A DNA stretch of 41,019 nucleotides from an uncultured Bacteroidales bacterium. GTDB taxonomy: Bacteria > Bacteroidota > Bacteroidia > Bacteroidales > Paludibacteraceae. Under the pieces are notes generated by a model. It saw nothing but the letters and a program-made list of their open reading frames with translations. It ran no database searches and was not told the DNA's origin. The translations under genes were made by a program, and so were the position numbers. The DNA lies in the NCBI GenBank assembly GCA_937891905.1, contig CALATT010000015.1:1-41019 (forward strand), read 5' to 3'. Shown piece by piece: positions 35,637 through 41,019 of this stretch (positions within the stretch are counted from its first letter, which is position 1; each line of letters starts with the position of its first letter).

Positions 35637-36092
35637 ATGCGAATAGCAAATGATATATTGATTCCAGAGTTGGCGCGCTTATTAAAAGAAGAAAAAGAAG
35701 TGCGTTTTACTCCCTCGGGGAATAGCATGCGCCCATTTATAGAAGGAGAGAAAGATAGTGTGGTGCTATCACCTCTAAATAATCCTCCTCGTAAAGGCGA
35801 TATTCTGCTCGCAAGAGTACAAATAGCGGATAGAAAGACCTTCGTCTTGCATCGTGTACTGCGAGTGGAAAAATACGAACAGGAAACGATATTCGTTCTG
35901 CAAGGTGATGGTAATCTGCAAGGAGAAGAGCGATGTACAATAGATGAAATAATAGGTATCGTCAAGCATGTTGAATATCCGTCGGGAAGAAAAAAAATGC
36001 ATACTTCTGCATGCTTGTGGCAATGCTTATTACCCATCCGCACTTATCTCCTAAAAATATACCGCCACACCTGGCTCAAATGGTGTTATTAA
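35637..36092 (+). CDS. S24/S26 signal-peptidase-like protein
   Basis: 151 residues. The catalytic serine box is TPSGNSMRPFIEGEK (S30), and the second box is FVLHRVLRV with His72 where bacterial leader peptidases have Lys, as in the Sec11-type and related forms. GDGNLQGEERC fits the family's GDGN box. No N-terminal membrane anchor is seen; a hydrophobic stretch (CLWQCLLPIRTYLLKIY) is at the C-terminus. Such proteins are often found near PqqD-family genes in Bacteroidales, as here (36350). Predicted to cleave an exported or modified peptide. It starts on the base after the upstream stop. No terminator is visible. Confidence 0.8.
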   Translation: MRIANDILIPELARLLKEEKEVRFTPSGNSMRPFIEGEKDSVVLSPLNNPPRKGDILLARVQIADRKTFVLHRVLRVEKYEQETIFVLQGDGNLQGEERCTIDEIIGIVKHVEYPSGRKKMHTSACLWQCLLPIRTYLLKIYRHTWLKWCY

Positions 36093-36147
36093 TAAGGAAT
36101 AATATATAAATCACTACTGTCCACTGAAAAAATATCCATATTAATAT

Positions 36148-36231
36148 CTAGTCATACTATCTATACTAGTTTATCTAGTCGGGCTAGTTAATCTAAAAAT
36201 CTAGTTTATCTAGCGATACTAGTAATGCTAG
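36148..36231. repeat. CTAG array 1: 9-bp periodic repeat
   Basis: CTAG occurs at 36148, 36166, 36175, 36184, 36201, 36210, 36219 and 36228, with degenerate forms CTAT at 36157 and CTAA at 36193. Spacing is 9 bp throughout except one 8-bp step. The bases between cores vary; CTAGT is the usual core. It is preceded at 36109-36122 by AATCACTACTGTCC. Confidence 0.9.
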
Positions 36232-36239
36232 AAAAATCG

Positions 36240-36267
36240 TACATCGTAAATGGTAAATGGTACATCG
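36240..36267. repeat. 7-bp tandem repeat (TACATCG, TAAATGG twice, TACATCG)
   Basis: Four contiguous 7-mers in a mirrored order lie between CTAG array 1 and the pqqD-family gene. The period is the same as that of the array at 29542-29625, but the sequence differs. Confidence 0.7.
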
Positions 36268-36285
36268 AGTTTTTGGTTAACTAAT

Positions 36286-36338
36286 AAAAAAATGTTTTTT
36301 ATATTTTTATCCTATTTTTAATATTTTTGTCTCAAAAT
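36286..36338 (+). promoter_or_regulatory. AT-rich leader with TATTTTTG, upstream of the pqqD-family gene (copy 1)
   Basis: A7, then ATG-T4 (non-coding), and TATTTTTG (36322-36329) 30 nt after that ATG. The box lies 20 nt before the pqqD start and fits the Bacteroidota -7 element, but no good TTTG or TTG is 20 nt upstream. The same elements with the same 30-nt spacing recur at 37528-37580. Confidence 0.45.
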
Positions 36339-36349
36339 TAAAATATATA

Positions 36350-36634
36350 ATGGCTACTGATATTATGAAAACAGTTCAAGGATTTAAATTACGCAAGTTA
36401 GGAAACGAGTATATCTTAGTGGGTGAGTCGCTCGAACTCATCAATTTCAATAAGATGATCACGCTCAACGAGACAGCCGCTTTCTTATGGCAAGAAGCCG
36501 AGAAAGGGGAGTTTTCTGTCGCTTCTTTAACCGAAGCTTTATTGGCTGAATACGAGGTCTCTGCTGAGCAAGCGCAAGCAGATGTAGAATCCACGGTCAA
36601 CCAATGGCTCCAAGCCGAGGTAATTTCCGAATAA
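36350..36634 (+). CDS. PqqD-family peptide-binding protein, orphan
   Basis: 94 residues matching the whole PqqD fold (PF05402): KLRKLGNEYILVGESLELI, the diagnostic ITLNETAAFLWQEAE, then SLTEALLAEYEVSAEQAQADVESTVNQWLQAEVI. These small winged-helix proteins bind the leader of a ribosomally made precursor peptide and present it to a modifying enzyme. No radical-SAM, cyclase, kinase or transporter gene is adjacent within the window. The closest possible partners are the S24/S26 peptidase (258 nt upstream) and the secreted proteins before it. Flanked on both sides by CTAG arrays. Function beyond leader binding is not readable. Confidence 0.85.
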   Translation: MATDIMKTVQGFKLRKLGNEYILVGESLELINFNKMITLNETAAFLWQEAEKGEFSVASLTEALLAEYEVSAEQAQADVESTVNQWLQAEVISE

Positions 36635-36708
36635 TCAGCCAATTAAGAATCTGTAAATCTCACAATACTTCCTGCACGGAATGTGAATAAGAACCGATCT
36701 TCGCCCTT

Positions 36709-36802
36709 CTAATCTTTAGTTGTTCTTTAGTTGTTATTTGGTTGTTATTTGGTTCTTATTTAGTTTTTTACGGTACCATCACGGTACCATCACGGTACCA
36801 TA
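36709..36802. repeat. 11-bp tandem arrays after the pqqD-family gene
   Basis: First block: five 11-mers (CTAATCTTTAG, TTGTTCTTTAG, TTGTTATTTGG twice, TTCTTATTTAG) at 36709-36763. Second: ACGGTACCATC twice and ACGGTACCATA at 36770-36802, each containing the palindrome GGTACC. The stretch between 36635 and 36708 shows nothing I recognise. Confidence 0.85.
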
Positions 36803-36897
36803 TAGGACTGTCACTGGTTGGTTTGTAGTTTGTCATTTATTGCTCTTTGCTCTTTATTTATTTGTATGTCCATTATGCTGGATTGTATCCAGCTATA

Positions 36898-36973
36898 CTA
36901 GTTCTACTAGTTTATCTAGTTGGGCTAGTTTCTCTATACTATCTAGTTCGGCTAGTTCGGCTAGTTAGGCTAG
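36898..36973. repeat. CTAG array 2: strict 9-bp periodic repeat
   Basis: CTAG at 36898, 36907, 36916, 36925, 36943, 36952, 36961 and 36970, with CTAT at 36934: nine units in exact 9-bp register. A block of 25 bp (36906-36930) is 24/25 identical to 36165-36189 of array 1. Confidence 0.92.
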
Positions 36974-37017
36974 AAATCTAAAAATCTATATATCTATCAC
37001 CAGTAATAGCATTGCCG

Positions 37018-37440
37018 TTTTTGAAGCGTGAAGGAGTGCGACGGAACGCACTCCGAGTGCAGCGCCCGACAAGTCCCCACTTGGAGGATAAGCGCAAACA
37101 TAGAATGGCGCGACCCTTGCGGTCACGCAGCCGCATGGCTACAGGGTAGTGACATACAGGGTAGGAACGACCGCCTATTGTGTTCTGCTGTTGTATATAA
37201 AGGATCATTGGATGATAATAAAAAGCAACTGCGTAGAAAATTTTATCTCTGTTTATCGCCGCTGGTCGCATGTTTTTGTCCTTTTTGTTAGCGAAGCGTG
37301 TTTTTGTGAGCAGCCCATCGTGCCCGTTATGGGTCACGATTAAGCGAAAAGAGAATATTAGCGGGCTGCAAGCTCGCTTGCGAGCCGATAATAGGTGATT
37401 TACGCTCAAGGCCGCGTAGGCCAATAGCCATGCGGACGAT
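37018..37440. other. GC-rich element of successive hairpins, possible structured RNA or dispersed repeat
   Basis: In an A/T-rich gap this stretch is visibly G/C-rich. Hairpins: GGAGTGCG/CGCACTCC (37033-37054), CAAGT/ACTTG with CCCC loop (37070-37083), GACC/GGTC (37112-37124), AGCC/GGCT (37129-37140), ATCGTG-CCC/GGG-T-CACGAT (37317-37340), GCTCGC/GCGAGC (37372-37385, alternative GCAAGC/GCTTGC 37368-37381) and GGCC/GGCC (37410-37422). CCGCATGGCT (37131-37140) is the exact inverse of AGCCATGCGG (37426-37435), so the ends could pair. Open frames here show no protein character. No known RNA class was recognised. Confidence 0.5.
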
Positions 37441-37527
37441 AGGCTGCGAGTTTTTGATTAAATAGATTTCGCTACATCCAAAAATGCACCATTGCGACCA
37501 GAGGGATTTATTTAGGTTTATTTACCT

Positions 37528-37580
37528 AAAAAAATGTTTTCTCTATTTTCATTTTGTTTTCTTTATTTTTGTTTCTCAAT
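37528..37580 (+). promoter_or_regulatory. AT-rich leader with TATTTTTG (copy 2)
   Basis: A7, ATG-T4 and TATTTTTG (37564-37571) with the same 30-nt spacing as upstream of the pqqD-family gene, but no credible gene follows. Possibly a remnant of a lost second gene. Confidence 0.35.
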
Positions 37581-37629
37581 CATTCAACCACTAATTCCCA
37601 CACGATTATCTAGGTTTTTTCATTCCAAT

Positions 37630-37673
37630 CACGATAGCATAACGGGACCATGTCCTAAGATGACTATAAGATG
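37630..37673. repeat. Degenerate 11-bp array
   Basis: CACGATAGCAT, AACGGGACCAT, GTCCTAAGATG and ACTATAAGATG follow one another in 11-bp register; the first two resemble ACGGTACCATC of the array at 36770-36802. Confidence 0.55.
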
Positions 37674-37723
37674 AGGTAAAGAAAATCACTACTGTCCCAT
37701 TAAAAAAGAGTGCGCTATTTTAT

Positions 37724-37763
37724 CTACTTAGGCTAGTCATACTAGTTGGGCTAGTTTATCTCA
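37724..37763. repeat. CTAG array 3: short 9-bp periodic repeat
   Basis: CTAC at 37724, then CTAG at 37733, 37742 and 37751, and CTCA at 37760, all 9 bp apart. It is preceded at 37684-37697 by AATCACTACTGTCC, the motif that also precedes array 1. Confidence 0.8.
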
Positions 37764-37776
37764 CTAATCATTCACC

Positions 37777-37826
37777 ATAAAACAGCAATCCGCGGCAGAG
37801 CCACGGATTGTTGTTTGTCATAAGTG
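37777..37826 (-). terminator. 50-bp hairpin repeat, copy 1, probable terminator of the AAA ATPase
   Basis: A stem of CAATCCG-C-GG / CC-A-CGGATTG with loop CAGAG, flanked by A- and T-rich arms; it could work in both directions. It begins 24 nt after the ATPase stop. 48 of 50 bases match copy 2 at 39288-39337. Confidence 0.8.
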
Positions 37827-37849
37827 GGTGGTGGACACAAAGATGCAAG

Positions 37850-39058
37850 TTAGTGTACCCCTAAAAGCCAATCAATTACATTTACCCTTTGAATACCATT
37901 GATATTGGTTGTATCGTAATCTAAAGTTAGTAGATATTTAGGGTAAGAATCACGGATTTTAGTTAATGACGAGATTTCCCTATTTAGTGTTTTTTCGTCA
38001 TTAGCAGTATAAGCAACCTGATAATAAGTGCGTGTACCATCGTGATGCTGTACTACAAAATCTACCTCTCCATTGACACTTTGGCCTACATAAATTGTTC
38101 CTCCCCGACGCAATAGTTCAAAATAAACAACATTCTCAAGTTTGTGTCCCAAATCCGTGGTCGGAAGATTAGTATTTAATATGTTTCTTAATCCTAAATC
38201 CACTACATAATACTTGTAATTACTAGCCAGTAAGCGTTTTCCCTTGATATTATACAAACGTACTGGATAAATTAGGTAGGACTCTGTAAAATAACGCAGA
38301 TATTTTAATATAGTATTGTGTGATAGTGGTTCTTTTGTATTCGCGCGCATAGTATCAGCAATATTATTTGGAGAGACTACACTTCCCACACTATCATAAA
38401 TAAAGTTTAATACTCGTTGTAATGTATCAAACTTACGTAGATGATAGCGTTGCATAATATCCTTGACCACTACAGTATCGTAGAGTGATTGTAAATATGC
38501 GCTTTCCATCTGTGGCGCTGTTTGTGATAATGTGACCGCAGCTGGAAAACAAGAATTATTCATATACTGACGGAATAAATAGCCTCTGTCTTGTACATTA
38601 GGGAAAGCCGCCACATATTCAGCAAATGAAAATGGATGAAGATTTATACTTATATATCTTCCTGATAATAATGTGCTCAATTCACTAGAAAGAAGAAATG
38701 CATTTGATCCTGTGACATACAAATCTATATCTTTTCTCACATATAAAGCATCTATTAATTTCTCAAAATGCGGCAGCATTTGAACTTCGTCCAAGAATAC
38801 ATATCGCTTCACTTGGGGAGACAGAGTATCCATTATAAAATCATAGCTATCCTCCCATGAGGCAAATCGTGCAGTTTCTCGCTCTTCAAAATTTAGAAAA
38901 ATTATAGCTTCTGCTTCGACACCTGTAGAGAAAAGATATTGTTTAAACAACTCTAACAATGTCGATTTGCCGCATCTGCGTATTCCAGTGACGACTTTAA
39001 TTAAATCTTGATCGCGCAATTGTATCAATTGCTCCAAATAAGAATTTCGTTTTATCAT
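37850..39058 (-). CDS. AAA ATPase with DUF4143 C-terminal domain
   Basis: 402 residues. Walker A GIRRCGKST (25-33), Walker B RYVFLDEVQ (D90/E91), sensor-like LYVTGSNAFLLS, and SGRYISINLHPFSFAEY, typical of this ATPase family (AAA_14). The C-terminal DUF4143 domain has KLENVVYFELLRRGG, GEVDFVV and YYQVAY, a PD-(D/E)XK-like arrangement (E-x-D ... Q) that could be a degenerate nuclease. Such proteins are common, strain-variable and of unknown role; DNA or toxin-related functions are speculation. It has its own promoter and lies between two copies of the 50-bp hairpin repeat. Confidence 0.9.
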   Translation of the reverse strand: MIKRNSYLEQLIQLRDQDLIKVVTGIRRCGKSTLLELFKQYLFSTGVEAEAIIFLNFEERETARFASWEDSYDFIMDTLSPQVKRYVFLDEVQMLPHFEKLIDALYVRKDIDLYVTGSNAFLLSSELSTLLSGRYISINLHPFSFAEYVAAFPNVQDRGYLFRQYMNNSCFPAAVTLSQTAPQMESAYLQSLYDTVVVKDIMQRYHLRKFDTLQRVLNFIYDSVGSVVSPNNIADTMRANTKEPLSHNTILKYLRYFTESYLIYPVRLYNIKGKRLLASNYKYYVVDLGLRNILNTNLPTTDLGHKLENVVYFELLRRGGTIYVGQSVNGEVDFVVQHHDGTRTYYQVAYTANDEKTLNREISSLTKIRDSYPKYLLTLDYDTTNINGIQRVNVIDWLLGVH

Positions 39059-39126
39059 ATGAATACAATGTTGATTATTCTAATGACGAAGATTGATGTT
39101 TTTGCATATTTTCGTCAGTACAGCTG

Positions 39127-39157
39127 CAAAATTACTACAAACTTTCCAAATATGCAA
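39127..39157 (-). promoter_or_regulatory. Promoter of the AAA ATPase gene
   Basis: Minus strand: TTG (39157-39155), 20 nt, TAATTTTG (39134-39127), about 70 nt before the ATG at 39058. Confidence 0.7.
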
Positions 39158-39287
39158 GTTTTTTTCATAAAAAATTCAACATGCTTGTATAATTGGCGCT
39201 TTTTGTGTAAAAAAATTACTATTAATAGCCCCCAAAGCATATAATACAACAAAAGTTACATCCTAATTCCCACCTACATCCTATCCA

Positions 39288-39337
39288 ATAAAACAACAAT
39301 CCGCGGCAGAGCCACGGATTGTTGTTTGTAATAAGTG
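39288..39337 (-). terminator. 50-bp hairpin repeat, copy 2, probable terminator of the 39350-39472 gene
   Basis: Same hairpin as copy 1, here completely paired in the outer arms (ACAACAATCCG / CGGATTGTTGT). It begins 13 nt after the stop codon of the small peptide gene. Confidence 0.82.
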
Positions 39338-39349
39338 AGGGAGGGAAGA

Positions 39350-39472
39350 TTAGTCACCTTCGATTGGTGTCTTGCCACCAACTTCTCCACTAACCATAGC
39401 TATTTGACAAATAGCAGTTTCAGGTGCGAACTCAATTAGTTCTGTTTGAGGTTGATTATAGTTCTTTTTCAT
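39350..39472 (-). CDS. Small 40-residue peptide, MKKNYNQP-type
   Basis: An ATG at 39472 opens a 40-codon frame beginning MKKNYNQPQTELIEFAPETA and ending SGEVGGKTPIEGD. There is one Cys (in TAICQIAM). It starts 9 nt after the stop of the large surface protein and is followed by a terminator hairpin, so it is transcribed with it. Peptides with this N-terminus (MKK-x-Y-x-x-P) and a small Gly/Ser C-terminus are widespread behind Bacteroidales surface-protein genes; no function is known to me. It has a leader-core look, so a precursor role is possible but unproven. Confidence 0.7.
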   Translation of the reverse strand: MKKNYNQPQTELIEFAPETAICQIAMVSGEVGGKTPIEGD

Positions 39473-39481
39473 AATGTTATA

Positions 39482-41019
39482 TTACTTTACTAATTTACCT
39501 TGTGCGTCATACATCTTTTCTCCGCGGAGGATATAGAGTTGACCATCAATAATCATCTTAACTGGTTGAGCTGAAGCATCTACACTCTCCATGCCAGTAG
39601 CCACTTGTGGCGCTTGTCCGATAGCCACGCGGCGACGACCAGGAACTGGAGTTGGCTCATTTTTATCTACATCACCAAGTTTGATATATGCTTTATTGGC
39701 GCCCACAGACACTCCAGTACCAACCACCTTCTTAATTTTGTTGTCTTTCATAATGTAGTTAGTACCATCTTCATCTAATGGCTTTGACTCAAAAGAACCA
39801 ACCAAGCCGTTAACTGTAAGAGCTACATCAGAAGTTGTTTTATCATAGAAAACATAGAGTGTATCTGCACCTTCGTTAGGCAAGAAGATATATGGATTAC
39901 CAGCTACCATTGTAGCATCGGCTTCATCCATGTACAACAGACCTTGAGCTTCGTTGTAGTAAGACAATTCAAAGCGTGATGCACCAATCATCTGACCGCC
40001 GTTTTGTAGGCAGATTGTTCCGTAAAATCCTGGGCGAACTTCGCGTTTGTAGTCAGGTTTAATTGCTTTCACCAAGCGAACACTTTGACCATAGCGGCCT
40101 TTTTCGCCCCAAACAGCACCTGTGCCGATGGTATATTTATCACCACCAAGAGCTTGAATATTGTGGAGGTAAGAAACATCTTTGGTAGACTCATTGATGG
40201 TGCTTGTCCAGTAGTAGCAATAGATATTACCATTATCATAGTGTTTGTAATGTCCACCATTGAGATTCTCTGAATTTGTTTCTTCAACTTGCTCTTTGTT
40301 AATCATGTTGCCATAACCACCTGCACGGCGACCAGCAGCAGGCAAGAACACAGCACCTACTGCTTCAAGTTTCTCCCATTGCTCAAGAGTGTAGTTATAG
40401 ATATTTACTTTAAAGTAATCGTCATATGCAGCCGCCACATTAACATCTGCTGGCATAGTCCATGCGTCTGGGAAGAGCATGATACCTACAATATCTTTTT
40501 CACCATTATTTACTTTAGCGATTTGCTTGAGATTTTTAGCGTTTGCACGCGTATTGAGGAGGTATTTCCACTCATCAGCGGAGAGAGTGTACCAATCTTC
40601 TTCGTTTACGAGAGTACCCCAATCTACGAAGTCACCATTGTAATCTTCGTTCTTGTTGGATGGATTCACACCAAACTTACCATCTGCACTCCAGCCAAAC
40701 ATATCGATCTTGCCAGTGTAAGTAGGCTTACCTACATTAATATTTTCTTCGCCTACATAATTATATTGCTCAGAAGCGAATGACCATGTATTGGTTCCCA
40801 CTTCGTATTGGAGGTTACCTGTAGAGAATTGTACAAATTTGCCATTACCTACAGAGAAGATACCTTTTTCTACTGTCTTAACACTTGAGGTATTCAAATT
40901 CACATAAACCGGAGCAGTAACGGTTGGCATATCTGAGTAGTTCTTATCACCAGCATTGCCTGTACCAAAATTACGGAACCAATTGTTTTCTGCATTGTAC
41001 AAGAATGTGCGTGCGCCAA
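39482..41019 (-). CDS. Large secreted surface protein with lectin-like domain and tail, N-terminus beyond window edge
   Basis: The frame is open to the right edge and continues upstream of any visible start, so this is the C-terminal 510 or so residues. A domain with FSVGNGKFVQFSTGNLQYEV, WSADGKFGVNPSNK, WYTLSADEWKYLLNTR and YYWTSTINESTKDVSYLH (near FLPAAGRRAGGYG) is the C-type-lectin-like FISUMP/DUF1566 type. A short domain (VRPGFYGTICLQNGGQMIGA to GNPYIFLPNEGADTLYV) follows, then a linker with PTPVPGRRR. The end (KMIIDGQLYILRGEKMYDAQ) is the shared tail. Probably surface-exposed or adhesive. Confidence 0.75.
   Translation of the reverse strand, partial: GARTFLYNAENNWFRNFGTGNAGDKNYSDMPTVTAPVYVNLNTSSVKTVEKGIFSVGNGKFVQFSTGNLQYEVGTNTWSFASEQYNYVGEENINVGKPTYTGKIDMFGWSADGKFGVNPSNKNEDYNGDFVDWGTLVNEEDWYTLSADEWKYLLNTRANAKNLKQIAKVNNGEKDIVGIMLFPDAWTMPADVNVAAAYDDYFKVNIYNYTLEQWEKLEAVGAVFLPAAGRRAGGYGNMINKEQVEETNSENLNGGHYKHYDNGNIYCYYWTSTINESTKDVSYLHNIQALGGDKYTIGTGAVWGEKGRYGQSVRLVKAIKPDYKREVRPGFYGTICLQNGGQMIGASRFELSYYNEAQGLLYMDEADATMVAGNPYIFLPNEGADTLYVFYDKTTSDVALTVNGLVGSFESKPLDEDGTNYIMKDNKIKKVVGTGVSVGANKAYIKLGDVDKNEPTPVPGRRRVAIGQAPQVATGMESVDASAQPVKMIIDGQLYILRGEKMYDAQGKLVK

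Noticed and set aside
36720..36968. An 82-codon plus-strand frame through the 11-bp arrays and CTAG array 2 (Ser-rich end)
   Set aside because: It starts at TTG without a ribosome-binding site and is made of the repeats; the Ser pattern is simply the 9-bp period read as three codons.
36148..36973. CRISPR-like interpretation of the CTAG and 11-bp arrays
   Set aside because: Units are 9 or 11 bp without unique spacers of 30 bp or so and no cas gene is present.
36978..37424. A 148-codon minus-strand frame
   Set aside because: It lies inside the hairpin-rich element, has no promoter, ribosome-binding site or recognisable domain, and looks like a chance frame in a GC-rich repeat.
37534..37674. 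A short frame beginning MFSLFSF after the second leader
   Set aside because: The ATG belongs to the A7-ATG-T4 leader motif, which is also present, without coding capacity, ahead of the pqqD-family gene.
37850..39058. Toxin-antitoxin or phage defence system around the AAA ATPase
   Set aside because: Only a single ATPase gene is seen, with no partner gene or nuclease motif strong enough to support this.
41002..41019. A start codon near the right edge for the surface protein
   Set aside because: The TTG there is internal; the frame continues open to the edge and no signal peptide follows it.
1..41019. tRNA, rRNA, insertion sequences or integrase genes
   Set aside because: Scanning by eye found no T-loop/anticodon pattern, rRNA stretch, transposase motif or paired inverted repeats with an element between them.

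Overview
The window looks like a chromosomal segment of an uncultured member of the Bacteroidales (Bacteroidota). Evidence: nine promoters of the Bacteroidota type (TTTG, 20 nt, TAnnTTTG); few Shine-Dalgarno sequences; secreted proteins ending in a short C-terminal tail typical of the order; and family markers (GGGtGRT protein, GldA-type ATPase, GHL10, M6 proteases, Wzi, HAE1-type efflux). No tRNA, rRNA, CRISPR array, transposase or phage gene was seen. The family or genus cannot be fixed from sequence alone.

Layout. 1-1526 (minus): a GGGtGRT protein (cut by the left edge) behind a NifU-like Fe-S scaffold. 1528-5084 (minus): sigma-54-type response regulator, recF, GHL10 hydrolase. 5100-6839 (plus): secreted protein with three related domains. 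6889-13550 (plus): TetR regulator, TolC-type channel, membrane fusion lipoprotein, RND pump and a PII-like protein. 13530-16046 (plus): GldA-like ATPase, ruvB, HAD phosphatase. 16043-20355 (plus): grpE, dnaJ and a large outer-membrane beta-barrel protein, behind a possible -24/-12 promoter. 31162-20284 (minus): a tightly packed 11-gene run of about 11 kb from one promoter: mlaE, mlaF, a propeptide-like protein, M6 protease, exonuclease III, lptB, a kelch lipoprotein, Wzi, a glycosyltransferase, a glycosyltransferase-kinase fusion and an O-antigen ligase/polymerase. It is an envelope/LPS-capsule operon with a protease pair and a DNA repair gene inside. 31177-32789 (minus): a tailed secreted protein. 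32880-36092 (plus): small tailed protein, second M6 protease, secreted protein, S24/S26 peptidase. 36093-37849: repeat-rich region around a PqqD-family gene. 37850-39157 (minus): AAA ATPase of the DUF4143 type between two copies of a 50-bp hairpin repeat. 39350-41019 (minus): a 40-residue peptide behind a large tailed surface protein cut by the right edge.

Most unusual is 36093-37849. It holds three arrays with a CTAG core every 9 bp, 11-bp and 7-bp tandem arrays, a duplicated AT-rich leader, a repeated ATCACTACTGTCC motif, and a GC-rich stretch of successive hairpins. These surround an orphan PqqD-family gene just downstream of an operon with an S24/S26 peptidase and an M6 protease. PqqD proteins normally present precursor peptides to modifying enzymes. 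No modifying enzyme is visible, so a peptide-maturation or export system here is only a hypothesis.

Other unusual points: a 7-bp tandem array that supplies both the mlaF stop codon and the next gene's Shine-Dalgarno; a stand-alone protein resembling the M6 propeptide, translationally coupled to the protease; a glycosyltransferase fused to an LPS-kinase-like domain; and a common C-terminal tail on five proteins.
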